Below are positions 28,489 through 39,158 of a stretch of DNA of 64,000 nucleotides, one piece after another (positions within the stretch are counted from its first letter, which is position 1; each line of letters starts with the position of its first letter). Source of the DNA: Legionella israelensis (GTDB lineage: Bacteria > Pseudomonadota > Gammaproteobacteria > Legionellales > Legionellaceae); NCBI RefSeq assembly GCF_004571175.1, contig NZ_CP038273.1:2976001-3040000 (forward strand), given 5' to 3'. The notes below the pieces were generated by a model. That model was not told where the DNA came from. It ran no database searches and saw only the letters and a list, made by a program, of their open reading frames with translations. The position numbers and the translations under genes were made by a program.

Positions 28489-31305
28489 TTATTGACAGGC
28501 TTCACAATCGGGATCAAGTATTGAGCATACTTTAGGCTCTTCAATTTTAACTGCATTTAGAGCGCCATCCGTCACCGTTGATTTTTCCGCATTGCTTGCT
28601 CCCAAACTACGTAAATAATAGGTGGTTTTTAATCCACGTAACCAGGCATGACGATAGAGCTCATCCAGCTTTTTACCGGAAGGTTTTGCCATATAGATAT
28701 TTAAAGACTGTGCTTGATCAATCCATTTCTGACGCCTTGAGGCGGCTTCAACAAGCCAGTGTGGATCGATTTCAAAACAGGTAGCATAGCGGGCTTTAAT
28801 ATTATCCGGTATACGGTTAATGGGTTGTACACTACCATTGAAATATTTCAGATCATTAACCATCACTTCATCCCAGAGATTTAAGGCTTTCAAATCAGCA
28901 ACCAGATAAGGATTGATGACTGTAAATTCCCCAGAAAGATTCGATTTGACGTACAGGTTCTGGTAAGTAGGTTCGATGGATTGGGAAACCCCGCAAATAT
29001 TTGAGATGGTGGCTGTCGGAGCAATCGCCATGACATTGGAGTTTCTCATACCTTGAGTGCGGATTTTAACCCTTAAAGACTCCCAGTCAAGCCATTGGGA
29101 ACGATCCTGATCCAGATATGTCCCGCGATTTTGTTGCAGCAGGTTAATCGAATCAATCGGCAGAATTCCTTTGCTCCATAAAGACCCTTCATAACTGGAA
29201 TAACTGCCTCGCTCTTTGGCCAACTCACAGGAGGCTTCAATGGCATAATAGCTGATCAATTCCATGGAGGAATCAGCGAATTCAATGGCTTCTTTGGAGG
29301 TATAATTCAATTTTAATTCATACAGGGCATCCTGAAATCCCATTAAGCCCAGACCAATCGGTCTATGCTTTAAGTTGGAGTTTCGCGCCTGCGGTACCGA
29401 ATAGTAATTGATATCAATCACGTTATCGAGCATACGAATGGCGGTGCTTACTGTGCGCTTTAATTTTTCCTCATTCAGCTTACCATTTTCGATATGCGCC
29501 GGCAGATTAATGCTTCCAAGATTACAAACGGCAATTTCATCCCGGGAAGTATTTAAGGTAATTTCAGTGCATAAATTTGAACTGTGTATTACACCGGCAT
29601 GTTGCTGGGGAGAGCGTAGATTACAGGCATCTTTAAAGGTTAACCAGGGATGTCCTGTTTCAAACAGCATAGACAGCATGCGTCTCCATAATTTAACAGC
29701 CGAAAGGGTTTTAACGTTTTTGATTTTTCCTTCTCGTGCTTTTTGCTCATAGGCGAGATAAGCCTGCTCGAATGCTTTACCGTACAGATCGTGTAATTCA
29801 GGTACCTCATCGGGAGAAAACAGTGTCCATTCTCCTTTTTCATCCACACGTTTCATGAACAAATCCGGTATCCACAAAGCCGTATTCATATCATGCGTAC
29901 GTCTGCGGTCATCACCGGTGTTTTTACGTAGTTCAAGAAACTCTTCAACATCACGATGCCAGCACTCAAGATAAGCACAGACAGCTCCTTTGCGCTTACC
30001 ACCCTGGTTGACTGCAACGGCCGTGGCATCAGCAACGTTAAGAAAAGGCACCACCCCCTGGGATTTACCGTTGGTGCCTTTGATATAAGAACCCATCGCT
30101 CGTACAGGAGTCCAGTCATTTCCAAGTCCGCCGGCAAATTTGGATAACAAAGCATTGTCTTTTATAGCGCTGTAGATGCCATCCAGATCATCGGGGACTG
30201 TGGTGAGATAGCAGCTCGATAACTGCGGCCGTACTGTTCCTGAATTAAAAAGCGTCGGAGTTGAGGACATATAATCAAAAGAAGATAACAATTGATAAAA
30301 CTCAATGGCTTTCTCTTCTTTTTTCTCCTCACGAATGGCAAGACCCATGGCTACACGCATAAAGAACGCCTGAGGTAATTCATAACGAGCTCCCTGGTCA
30401 TGAATAAAATAACGATCATATAAGGTTTGTAGACTCAGATAGGTGAATTTCATGTCACGTTCAGGCAATAAAGCCTTCGAAAGCTTGTCCAGGTCGAAGT
30501 CCTGCAATTTGTGATCAAGGATACCCTGTTCAATGCCATAAGCGATGTAGGATTTAAAATAGGAAGGGTACAGACGACTCATTTCATCGAAAGTAGCGTC
30601 TGTGGCTATGGCCAGTTTGTTCAGAGCCTCGCTGCGTAAGCTGTCTAATAAAAGGCGAGCAGAAACATAAGTATAATTAGGCTCTTTTTCTATCAATGTG
30701 CGGGCAGCCATAATCAATGCCTTATGCACATCCTCCAGTTTCGCCTCATTGTAAAGATTGCGCATTGCATCCTTAATAACGGGCTCTGGCTGAATATTAA
30801 TTAATTCTCGACAGGCTTCCTCAACAATTGTATTGACCCTGTCCATATCCAGAGGTTTTAATTCGCCGTCAGATAGAGTAATGAGAATGGTTTTATTCTC
30901 ATCAGCCTGTTTTTTGAGTTCTTCTTCACGAGCTCTGCGATGTTCTTCCCGATAAAGAACATAGGCTCTGGCAATTTTATACTGACCATTGCGCATTAAA
31001 GCCAATTCAACCTGATCCTGTATATCTTCGATATGAATGGTGTCATGATCAGGCAAGCGGCGCTTGAAGGCCTGAGTTATTTGCCGGGTTAATTGCTCAA
31101 TCTGCTGATGAATACGGTCGGATGCGGCTGCATTGGAACCTTCTACAGCGATATAAGCCTTGGTAATGGCTATTTTAATCTTGTTTTCATCATAACGGAC
31201 AATTTTACCGTTACGTTTAATGGTTTTTAGTACACCGGGCATATTGGCATCCAACTCCATTTGACTTGCTCGTGTATTTTTTACAGGCTCAAGAATTTCA
31301 GACAT
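28489..31305 (-). CDS. nrdA: class Ia ribonucleotide reductase alpha subunit with two ATP cones
   Basis: A 938-residue R1. Two ATP-cone domains precede the barrel: the first at about 26-118 ([20 protein letters not shown]) and the second at about 140-230 ([20 protein letters not shown]), the latter aligning with the single cone of E. coli NrdA. Active-site cysteines are visible in [21 protein letters not shown] and the [10 protein letters not shown] region, and the redox tail [12 protein letters not shown] closes the protein. The double-cone form is known from Pseudomonas-type NrdA and implies dATP feedback control. The start is supported by GGAGG before the ATG. It is the first gene of nrdAB, preceded by tandem NrdR-like boxes. 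Confidence 0.96.
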   Translation of the reverse strand: MSEILEPVKNTRASQMELDANMPGVLKTIKRNGKIVRYDENKIKIAITKAYIAVEGSNAAASDRIHQQIEQLTRQITQAFKRRLPDHDTIHIEDIQDQVELALMRNGQYKIARAYVLYREEHRRAREEELKKQADENKTILITLSDGELKPLDMDRVNTIVEEACRELINIQPEPVIKDAMRNLYNEAKLEDVHKALIMAARTLIEKEPNYTYVSARLLLDSLRSEALNKLAIATDATFDEMSRLYPSYFKSYIAYGIEQGILDHKLQDFDLDKLSKALLPERDMKFTYLSLQTLYDRYFIHDQGARYELPQAFFMRVAMGLAIREEKKEEKAIEFYQLLSSFDYMSSTPTLFNSGTVRPQLSSCYLTTVPDDLDGIYSAIKDNALLSKFAGGLGNDWTPVRAMGSYIKGTNGKSQGVVPFLNVADATAVAVNQGGKRKGAVCAYLECWHRDVEEFLELRKNTGDDRRRTHDMNTALWIPDLFMKRVDEKGEWTLFSPDEVPELHDLYGKAFEQAYLAYEQKAREGKIKNVKTLSAVKLWRRMLSMLFETGHPWLTFKDACNLRSPQQHAGVIHSSNLCTEITLNTSRDEIAVCNLGSINLPAHIENGKLNEEKLKRTVSTAIRMLDNVIDINYYSVPQARNSNLKHRPIGLGLMGFQDALYELKLNYTSKEAIEFADSSMELISYYAIEASCELAKERGSYSSYEGSLWSKGILPIDSINLLQQNRGTYLDQDRSQWLDWESLRVKIRTQGMRNSNVMAIAPTATISNICGVSQSIEPTYQNLYVKSNLSGEFTVINPYLVADLKALNLWDEVMVNDLKYFNGSVQPINRIPDNIKARYATCFEIDPHWLVEAASRRQKWIDQAQSLNIYMAKPSGKKLDELYRHAWLRGLKTTYYLRSLGASNAEKSTVTDGALNAVKIEEPKVCSILDPDCEACQ

Positions 31306-31378
31306 GTTTCCTCCAGGGAACAGGATGTCAACACATTGCGTGACACTTATTCGTTATTGTTGTAATTATAGTTCAGAA

Positions 31379-31425
31379 ACCCAAGATATAGGGTGTTTCA
31401 TGGGCATAAATACAATATAATGTGG
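31379..31425 (-). promoter_or_regulatory. tandem NrdR-box-like sites upstream of nrdAB
   Basis: On the plus strand, box 1 is ACCCAAGATATAGGGT (31379-31394) and box 2 is ATACAATATAATGTGG (31410-31425). The two are palindromic around an ATAT-type core, and their centres are exactly 31 bp apart, the three-turn spacing known for NrdR operators. They lie about 75-120 bp upstream of the nrdA start. This supports repression of nrdAB by NrdR; the nrdR gene itself is not in the window. Confidence 0.65.
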
Positions 31426-31512
31426 TTTTGTCTTAAGGTCAATAGAATAAGTATGAGGGTATGCTGTGGATAAGTTGTGATCATTTTTCAGAGGACAGAA
31501 ATAACAAAGACG

Positions 31513-32289
31513 TTATTTCTCCTTCACAATAACCGCATCGCTGACATTTGAGTATCCCTGTACGGAAAGTTGAAAACTATCTATATTGGCATAGAGTTGA
31601 GTGGATTTTCCACCGTCAAGATTTAATGCATCTGTGCATGAAAGAGGGGGAGATTTCATGATTTCTGCTAATTCCGTAGTTGTCATGGTAGCATTATCTG
31701 TGACTAAGATGATAATTTTTTTATCTTTTGTAATGCCTAAGGCTGTTCGCTCAGCAATACCTGGCTTAAGTGAAGGTATCTTGTTGTTAATAATGAGACG
31801 CGGCCCACTTTGAATGGCGAAATCAATAGCTTTATCTCGATAAAAATGATAAACATTACTGATGTAAGGCCTATTTTTTTTCACGTAAAAAATGCCCCAC
31901 CAGCTGATGCGTTTTAAAGGATTTTTTTGCTGTTTATTCGAAATACGCAATCCCAGGGGTCGATATTCGCGATCAAAAAAGCCACCATTGACAGCCAGCA
32001 AAGCTTGACTGAAGTGTGCATATACACTTACTGGCGCATTCTTCTGGGACAGGGCGTTGGCTGTAATCAAGCCCAATTGATTCTTCCGCAGGTCAATGCG
32101 AAAGATATGGATATGAGACCAGGGTTTTAATAAACTATCTCCTAGATCCCTGTATTCAATTCCCTCTTTTATTTGTAGCCAGCCTGTGTTGACTTTGGCC
32201 GTTGTGTTAGGAGATAAGAGAAAAAAAAGTGGAATGAGGCCTATCCAACGAATGAATTTGATGGGATAAACCTTGGTTTGCAAACTCAT
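31513..32289 (-). CDS. phosphodiester glycosidase family (NAGPA-like) exported protein
   Basis: A 258-residue protein with an N-terminal export signal (about residues 12-31, FIRWIGLIPLFFLLSPNTTA). The family motifs VNGGFFDREYRPLGL and DALNLDGGKSTQLY of the phosphodiester glycosidase / NAGPA domain are clear, along with the SGPRLIINNK and ERTALGIT segments. NAGPA-domain enzymes cleave sugar-phosphodiester bonds; bacterial ones act in the envelope on uncertain substrates. It is divergent from pmbA with under 45 bases between starts, so the promoters must overlap the coding starts. Confidence 0.87.
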   Translation of the reverse strand: MSLQTKVYPIKFIRWIGLIPLFFLLSPNTTAKVNTGWLQIKEGIEYRDLGDSLLKPWSHIHIFRIDLRKNQLGLITANALSQKNAPVSVYAHFSQALLAVNGGFFDREYRPLGLRISNKQQKNPLKRISWWGIFYVKKNRPYISNVYHFYRDKAIDFAIQSGPRLIINNKIPSLKPGIAERTALGITKDKKIIILVTDNATMTTTELAEIMKSPPLSCTDALNLDGGKSTQLYANIDSFQLSVQGYSNVSDAVIVKEK

Positions 32290-32333
32290 GTTATTGTATC
32301 CTTGTGAACAACCGTTTATTTTGAGAAATGCTT

Positions 32334-33692
32334 ATGCAACTTATAACAGAACATAACAATACTGACCTTGTACAGTCAACTAAGCAGTTAAAAACCCTGA
32401 TGCAGGAAGTGCTGTCACGTGCGCTTCAACAAGGCGCTACGGAAGCCGCTGTGTCGGTGAATCATGATCAGGGATTTTCGACAGACGTACGGATGGGGCA
32501 AGTGGAGACGGTTGCTTTTGGCGAGGATAAAGGAATAGGATTGACGGTTTATTACGGTCATCGAAAGGGAAGTGCCAGCAGTACCGATACCTCTTCAGAA
32601 GCCATAGATGCTTTGGTAAAAGCAGCCTGCGACATTGCCAGGATAAGTGCAGAAGATCCTTGTTTTGGCCTGGCTAATAAAGAGTTACTGACAAACGATT
32701 ATCCACAATTAGAGTTATATCATGATTGGAACATAACTCCTGCGGAAGCGATAGAAATGGCTTTAGCCTGTGAATCAGATGCTTTGGCAGCAGATAAGCG
32801 GATTGTAAATTCCGATGGAGTGAGTGTCTCTACTTCTTCAGTGCATTACGGCTATGCAAATACGAAAGGTGCTGAGGGTATTGTTCATGGCACAAGACAT
32901 GGCATAAGTTGTTCGCTCATTGCCAAGTTAAAGGATGAAATGCAACGAGATTATGACTACACAACTGCAAGAAGGGCAGAGGATTTGCTCCCTGCGAAAA
33001 AATTAGCAAAGAGTGCGGTTGATCGTGCATTAAGCCGTCTTGGAGCAAAACAGATAAAAACGCAAAAGATTCCGGTTGTGTTTTCTTCCCGGGTCTCAAG
33101 TGGATTATTCTCAAGCTTTATTTCTGCTATCAGCGGTTCTAACTTATATCGCAAAAACTCTTTTCTTCTTAATGCCTGTGGTCAGAGAATTTTTCCATCT
33201 TTTATATCGATTTATGAACAACCTCATTTACCCTGGGGTCTCGGTAGTGCATCATTTGATAGTGAGGGTGTGCCTACCCGTAGAAATGAATTTGTCAAAG
33301 AAGGTCAACTTTGCCAGTATGTCTTAGGAAGTTATGCCGCCCGTCGATTAGGATTGCAAACAACCGCAAATAGTGATGGTGTACATAATTTAACAATTTC
33401 CCCCAATGCCGGTGAACTCGAAGACATTCTTAAAATCATGGGCAGGGGGCTATTGGTGACTGAATTAATGGGGCAGGGAGTGAATATTTTGACTAGTGAT
33501 TATTCCCGGGGAGCTAGTGGATTCTGGGTTGAGGATGGAAAAATACAGTTCCCTGTGGAAGAAGTGACCATTGCTGGCAATCTTAAAACAATGTTTCAAC
33601 AAATTCGAGCAGTAGGTACAGATATTAATCCTAATATCGCCACCCGTTGTGGATCGGTCTTGATCGAAGAAATGACGGTAGCAGGAAGTTAA
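32334..33692 (+). CDS. pmbA: metalloprotease PmbA (TldE)
   Basis: A 452-residue TldD/PmbA family protein. The motifs TDVRMGQVETVAFGEDKGIGLTVYYGHRKG (quoted in parts: RMGQVETV, GIGLTVYYG, KGSASSTDTS), KIPVVFSSRVSSGLFSSFI, the NLTISPNAG region and GASGFWVEDGKIQFPVEEV identify PmbA. With TldD it forms the complex that processes modified peptides and antitoxins such as CcdA. TldE-type subunits lack the zinc motif, and I see no HExxxH here. An in-frame ATG at 32328 would add two residues. A hairpin follows the stop. Confidence 0.94.
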   Translation: MQLITEHNNTDLVQSTKQLKTLMQEVLSRALQQGATEAAVSVNHDQGFSTDVRMGQVETVAFGEDKGIGLTVYYGHRKGSASSTDTSSEAIDALVKAACDIARISAEDPCFGLANKELLTNDYPQLELYHDWNITPAEAIEMALACESDALAADKRIVNSDGVSVSTSSVHYGYANTKGAEGIVHGTRHGISCSLIAKLKDEMQRDYDYTTARRAEDLLPAKKLAKSAVDRALSRLGAKQIKTQKIPVVFSSRVSSGLFSSFISAISGSNLYRKNSFLLNACGQRIFPSFISIYEQPHLPWGLGSASFDSEGVPTRRNEFVKEGQLCQYVLGSYAARRLGLQTTANSDGVHNLTISPNAGELEDILKIMGRGLLVTELMGQGVNILTSDYSRGASGFWVEDGKIQFPVEEVTIAGNLKTMFQQIRAVGTDINPNIATRCGSVLIEEMTVAGS

Positions 33693-33702
33693 GTTATTAA
33701 AA

Positions 33703-33724
33703 ATTATAGAAAATAGTCTATAAT
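33703..33724. terminator. hairpin between convergent pmbA and the YopJ-like gene
   Basis: ATTATAGA (33703-33710) pairs perfectly with TCTATAAT (33717-33724) around AAATAG. It sits 11 bases past the pmbA stop and 7 before the convergent gene end. AT-rich stem, so likely weak. Confidence 0.45.
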
Positions 33725-33730
33725 TTGGTT

Positions 33731-35305
33731 CTAGCTTGACATACTTTTTTTGGGGATGTCTGAATCCAGTTTCTCTAATACATTCTGAAGCAAATGAGGA
33801 GCTTTTACTTCATTCTTCTCTTTTAGTGCAATTAACGCGTCTTGAATTGAATGCATTTCTGCACCATTAATTGCACGCTTTCTGATTAAATTAATTTGTT
33901 GCTTTATTGCTTTGTTATCTTCCTTATGACCTAACTTATCCAGCATTTCAACAAGCTCTTTACGATCGGAAACTATAATTTTTAATTTTTCACGAAAACG
34001 ACTGGATATTTTTGAAGTTGGATATGAACTCCTGGCTATTTCTTGAATTTCTTTAAGCTGCCTATCCATTGTTTTCATTGCATCAGTTTCCAACAACCCA
34101 GCATTTGCATTAATTTCATCACTTAATTGCATAAGCTCTTCCATATGAGTTTTGTATAAGCTGTCTAGTGATTTTTTATATGAAGAAGGTGTAACCGCCA
34201 TAAATCGTTCTCTTAATGATTCAAGTTTTCCTTGCAGCTCTATTGCTTTTTGCATTTTTTCAGGAGAGTGCATAACTTGATGAAGAGCCGTGCTTGTTTC
34301 TCTAAAATACTGATTTAATTTTTGTAAAAATAAATCACGAGTTTGTTTATGTTCAATCAAGCTGCGTTTTCCCATTGGTTCCGATTTTAAATTGAATTTT
34401 TCTTGTGTTAAAAAATCAATTCCAGTCCGAGCAGAAGTTTTCATTATTTCCTTATAACCATCCTTCTTTAGACTCTTAAGAAAATGTTTTGTTTCTGAAA
34501 TTTGCTTTGCTTTAAAATCAAAAACACCCCGACTTTGCGGTCTTTCAGTTGATTCTGATCTGACATGCCTGCGGAAATATTCTTGTAATGTTTCTCCTTT
34601 TGTATTAACGGGCTCTTTTTTTATGGAATCACTTAACCTCTCAAATGCTGAGGTCGATTGGGTGGCTTTAAATATGACTGCCAATTCAGGGGAACAATTA
34701 GAAAAGCTAAATTTATAATGCTGTTTAGGATTTTCAGCTTTGGGATAAAGGCTTTCTATTTCAAACAAACCTTGATTTTGCATTAATTGATGGTGGAGAT
34801 CTTTATTTTTATTTAAAGAAAAAAGCTGTTGTAATGCATACTTGGAACAGCTTTCGCCATCAGCTTGAATCATATAAGTTCTTTGCCTGCCTAAATGAGT
34901 TTCTGTTTCAGGGTAGAAACGATAAATATCAGCTTTAGGGAAAGCATCTAAAATCAGACTGGTGGCATTTGCTGTGCTAGGTGAAAATCCTGCTTCAGGT
35001 ATAAGTACACTTAAATTTTGGTTATTAATTTCTATATCCACCGGATACCAGTGTTCACCACTTTGTACTGCTAACTGAATGCGTGTTCCATTTGGAATGT
35101 CCGTGATTTTATTTTTCAGTTCATTGATAAATGCCGCCAGTTCATTGTCACTTTCAGGATGATCAACTTTCAATATGAAAAGGTTCATTGAATCACCTTT
35201 CATTTCTCGCTTAGCTTTCCTGGCTTCAGCTACTGCGGTTACCGTTTCCACATCCCAAAGTTCATCCTCGAGGTTACTAATGGTTTCTTGCTTGGACTTG
35301 GTCAT
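33731..35305 (-). CDS. putative effector with YopJ (C55)-like His-Glu-Cys arrangement
   Basis: A 524-residue soluble protein of no certain family. Residues 74-165 recall the C55/YopJ acetyltransferase core: H85 in GEHWYPVDIEI, E104 in NLSVLIPEAGF, and C153 in MIQADGESCSKYALQQLF. The His-Glu spacing of 19 equals that of YopJ (H109, E128) and the Cys lies 49 after Glu (44 in YopJ), with the preceding Gln and the following small-residue helix also matching. The remaining 350 residues are predicted helical with coiled coil. There is no signal peptide. Host-directed secretion and acetyltransferase or protease activity are inference; the pattern was found by eye. Start ATG at 35305. Confidence 0.6.
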   Translation of the reverse strand: MTKSKQETISNLEDELWDVETVTAVAEARKAKREMKGDSMNLFILKVDHPESDNELAAFINELKNKITDIPNGTRIQLAVQSGEHWYPVDIEINNQNLSVLIPEAGFSPSTANATSLILDAFPKADIYRFYPETETHLGRQRTYMIQADGESCSKYALQQLFSLNKNKDLHHQLMQNQGLFEIESLYPKAENPKQHYKFSFSNCSPELAVIFKATQSTSAFERLSDSIKKEPVNTKGETLQEYFRRHVRSESTERPQSRGVFDFKAKQISETKHFLKSLKKDGYKEIMKTSARTGIDFLTQEKFNLKSEPMGKRSLIEHKQTRDLFLQKLNQYFRETSTALHQVMHSPEKMQKAIELQGKLESLRERFMAVTPSSYKKSLDSLYKTHMEELMQLSDEINANAGLLETDAMKTMDRQLKEIQEIARSSYPTSKISSRFREKLKIIVSDRKELVEMLDKLGHKEDNKAIKQQINLIRKRAINGAEMHSIQDALIALKEKNEVKAPHLLQNVLEKLDSDIPKKSMSS

Positions 35306-35489
35306 TGTTGAAAAAAAATAAATCTATTTGTTTAAATTATAGGAAATACATTGGTAATTTCAAAAGATCGGTAAAGAGATAAACCTGGCTTTAAATAAAT
35401 AGGAATACGCTATGGAAGAAATTTTGTAGTTAATTTGTGTATAATATGCGTTTTTGTATATATGCGATTAATTTAACAGGTTAGTTGTT

Positions 35490-36554
35490 ATGAAATATAT
35501 TGTTAAAAAAAACACGATACACGAGGCTGCTGAATATTATTTCGGTTTCGGAAGCAAGCGCAACCCAAAAACATGGTTGCGCGAAATGTTTTGTTTTTTT
35601 ATGGGTTCTACTGTCAGTAAGCAGGTATTACCTGCACAAAACCTCAAAAATGATTTTTTTTTCTTAGAGGAAACTTATGCGATTGAAGCGGCAATAAAAA
35701 ATGAATTAAGCAAGGCTTCGGATATCTCATTCCAACATCACGAAATAGAAAATTTTGACGGAGCCCTTTTAGAAACGGCAGAGTTTTTACATATCGAACA
35801 ACAGCGACAGCCAATTGACCAACAAAAATTTGTTATTTTTGCCGTAGGCAATGACATGTGCATGCAAGATTTGTATAAAGATTTGGTTCGTCACTCTCGA
35901 AAACTTAAGCAAAATGTGGTTGCCTTTAATTTTAGGAACGTTATCAGAAGTTCCGGCGCATTAAAAAGCCAGATTGATCTTGTGTACGATGCTATTGCTC
36001 AGGTTGAACGTTTAAGAAATATGGGAGTTTCCGAGAAAAATATATCTCTGGTTGGGCATTCATTAGGTGCGGCTGTCTTAACTTTAATCAGTTATTTATA
36101 TTTTAAACAGGGGATGCCGATTAAAATATTCAATGGACGTTCTTTTTCGAGTTTCTCTAATCTTAAACATTATCAGTTAGAGCGAGAAAGGGAAACGAAG
36201 AAACAAAAATGGACTTCACTTAAATTATATCTTTCTAATTTTGAGTTAGAGGTTGCGCCTTATTTCATTGAGATTCCTGATAAATATAAAGAATACATTG
36301 TGATAAAGCCTTCAAAGCACAGTAAAGATAGTAATGAAGTTCTTGATGGTGTGATTCCGGAAAAGGCATCATTGCATTACTCTCTTAAAAAGGAAAAAAG
36401 GTCTGTGGAAAGGGTTAACCATTGGAAGAATAGAAAAGTCATTTCTTCCAACCGTTTATTTGGGTTTGGACATAATGATCCTTTATCCTTATTAAAATGT
36501 AGAGATTCTGAGGAGACAGCTGAGGAGTTTTGTCATCATTTTATAAAAAGATAG
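35490..36554 (+). CDS. SidB/SdbC-like alpha/beta-hydrolase (putative secreted lipase)
   Basis: A 354-residue protein with a lipase-type nucleophile elbow GHSLGAAV (Ser 191) preceded by the VVAFNFRNVIRSSGALKSQ segment, followed by IFNGRSFSSFSN, a conserved region of the Legionella SidB paralogue family (SidB, SdbA, SdbB, SdbC). Candidate catalytic Asp and His lie in the region around residues 285-300 (EKASLHYSLKK). There is no signal peptide, in keeping with type IV secretion substrates. Family assignment is from recalled motifs; secretion is inference. A -10-like TATAAT lies at about 35440, and the ORF is monocistronic. Confidence 0.72.
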   Translation: MKYIVKKNTIHEAAEYYFGFGSKRNPKTWLREMFCFFMGSTVSKQVLPAQNLKNDFFFLEETYAIEAAIKNELSKASDISFQHHEIENFDGALLETAEFLHIEQQRQPIDQQKFVIFAVGNDMCMQDLYKDLVRHSRKLKQNVVAFNFRNVIRSSGALKSQIDLVYDAIAQVERLRNMGVSEKNISLVGHSLGAAVLTLISYLYFKQGMPIKIFNGRSFSSFSNLKHYQLERERETKKQKWTSLKLYLSNFELEVAPYFIEIPDKYKEYIVIKPSKHSKDSNEVLDGVIPEKASLHYSLKKEKRSVERVNHWKNRKVISSNRLFGFGHNDPLSLLKCRDSEETAEEFCHHFIKR

Positions 36555-36652
36555 TCAATTTTTACTCCATATTTCAAAAGAGATAGCCGCTCAAAACGTA
36601 CAACCGTTAGATAGAGATAATAGCTACAGTGAATGAGCAAGCTTGATAAAGA

Positions 36653-36796
36653 GTTCATATTTCGCAGCATAGTATTTTTTAGAAAATTTGTATGCATTTT
36701 GGAATCTTAAAGCGCAGTTTACATGGAGAAAAAGAGTATTTGAATTTCAAAATGCGTACAAAGATGCAAAAAAGGCGAAGTTGCTTAACATGAGTA
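36653..36796. repeat. dispersed palindromic repeat family B, copy 2 (inverted relative to copy 1)
   Basis: This matches the reverse complement of 19203-19349 along its whole length: GCAGCATAGTATTTTTTAGA, then GGAATCTTAAAGCGCAGTTT, then ACATGGAG, TGAATTTCAAAATGCGTAC, AAAGATGCAAAAAAGGCGAAG and AACATGAGTA. Pairing between arms is preserved despite differing bases (GCAATTTGG in copy 1 corresponds to GCATTTTGG here). It occupies the 363-base gap between the SdbC-like gene and infA. Confidence 0.87.
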
Positions 36797-36917
36797 AAGA
36801 GTTACAGGTGTACCATCTTCCTTGATGGCCTTAAACTTGAAAAACTTTCAATGCAACTGTTCAAAGATATGGAAAAAAACTTTTGCTAAAAAATGGCGGA
36901 TTGCATATAAACCAAGA

Positions 36918-37139
36918 TTAACCCTTATCACGGAAGGTAATACGGCCTTTGGTTAAATCATACGGTGTAAGCTCTACCTTAACCTTATCACCGGTAAGAA
37001 TTCGAATGTAATTTTTGCGCATGCGACCAGAAATATGAGCAGTAACAATGTGGCCATTCTCCAGCTCTACACGAAACATGGTATTAGGCAGTGTTTCAAT
37101 AACTGTACCTTGCATTTCAATATGATCTTCTTTTGCCAT
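36918..37139 (-). CDS. infA: translation initiation factor IF-1
   Basis: A 73-residue OB-fold protein reading [20 protein letters not shown], then [21 protein letters not shown], the IF-1 consensus almost unchanged, and ending RITFRDKG (family RIVFR). It binds the ribosomal A site during initiation. The frame is open further upstream to 37286 but the family start is at 37139. It lies downstream of aat on the same strand; the usual ate (arginyl-tRNA-protein transferase) gene between them is missing. The 210-base gap upstream should carry its promoter. Confidence 0.97.
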   Translation of the reverse strand: MAKEDHIEMQGTVIETLPNTMFRVELENGHIVTAHISGRMRKNYIRILTGDKVKVELTPYDLTKGRITFRDKG

Positions 37140-37349
37140 AGGTCTCTCAAAAAGGGAATAGATTAAAAATATGTTTATTATAGAAAATTGCTGCTTATAT
37201 TGCACTAAAATGAGGTAAATGGCAATTGCTCCAGCTGATATGTACAGGGCTCGTGTCTTTTTTGCTGAAAACACTGTGGTCCACATTTTCCCGATAAATG
37301 CTCTTTTCAGCTTAAAAACTTCATTCTATCTTGACATATTGGAAAATAC

Positions 37350-38054
37350 TTACCGTGGGATTGTGTTGTGTGATGAATAAACCCATTTTTCCTGTTTGTT
37401 CGGATATCGCAAGGTTCGCCGTAATAAATCAAGAAACTGTTTTCTTGGGACGGTTTCTGCTCCCATGCGTTGCAAATGAGCAGTTGGCAATTGACAATCA
37501 ATAAAATCAAATTGCCAGCTTTTCATGACAGAACATAAAAAATACATAGCGACTTTTGAGGCGTCTCTTTCTTTATGAAACATGGATTCGCCAAAAAAAG
37601 CATGACCTAAGCTTACCCCGTATAATCCGCCGACAAGCTCATCATTTAACCAGACTTCAAAAGAATGCGCATAACCCATTTGATGTAACTTCTCGTAAGC
37701 TTCAATCATAGCTGGTGTTATCCAGGTATTGTTCAACCGTTCCTTATTGGTGGCGCAGGCGATGATGACTTCTTTAAAAGCATTATCGACTGTGAGTTGA
37801 AAAGGTTTTTTTAGTGTTTGTCTGAGGCTTCGTGAGATGCGGAAATTATTGGGCCATAAAATCAGGCGGGGATCAGGAGACCACCAGAGAATCGGACTTC
37901 CAGGTTCAAACCAGGGAAAAATACCCTGTGAATAGGCTTGAATTAACCGTTGAGGTGATAAATCTCCGCCAATAGCAAGCAATCCCTGTTTATCATAGTA
38001 TTCAGGATCAGGAAAGGTATAATTCTCTGCGCTCAGTAAAACAGGGTTTTTGAT
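37350..38054 (-). CDS. aat: leucyl/phenylalanyl-tRNA--protein transferase, apparent AUC start
   Basis: A 234-residue Aat if translation begins at 38054. Family motifs are clear: GLLAIGGDLSPQRLIQAYSQ, GIFPWFEPGSPILWWSPDPR and DCQLPTAHLQRMGAETVPRK. Aat adds Leu or Phe to N-terminal Arg/Lys proteins for ClpS-ClpAP degradation. Upstream of GLLAIGG the frame stays open through a family-like N-terminus (NPVLLSAENYTFPDPEYYDK), but it contains no ATG, GTG or TTG before an in-frame TGA. An ATC codon at 38054-38052 sits six bases after a strong AGGAG site, so AUC initiation is the best reading. The TTG at 37982 has no ribosome site and would remove conserved residues. Confidence 0.9.
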   Translation of the reverse strand: MKNPVLLSAENYTFPDPEYYDKQGLLAIGGDLSPQRLIQAYSQGIFPWFEPGSPILWWSPDPRLILWPNNFRISRSLRQTLKKPFQLTVDNAFKEVIIACATNKERLNNTWITPAMIEAYEKLHQMGYAHSFEVWLNDELVGGLYGVSLGHAFFGESMFHKERDASKVAMYFLCSVMKSWQFDFIDCQLPTAHLQRMGAETVPRKQFLDLLRRTLRYPNKQEKWVYSSHNTIPR

Positions 38055-38126
38055 GGTGGTCTCCTGTCATTTATTACTAAGTTTTACATATGTATAAACA
38101 CATCATATTTTTATATGAGAAAAAAA

Positions 38127-39104
<978 letters not shown>

Positions 39105-39158
39105 TTATGTTAATATGATGGCAAATATTATGACAAAATTAACATTTTTAACAGTCTT

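Noticed and set aside
37307-37510. 67-codon minus-strand frame inside aat
   Set aside because: It overlaps the conserved Aat C-terminus in another frame; shadow of aat.
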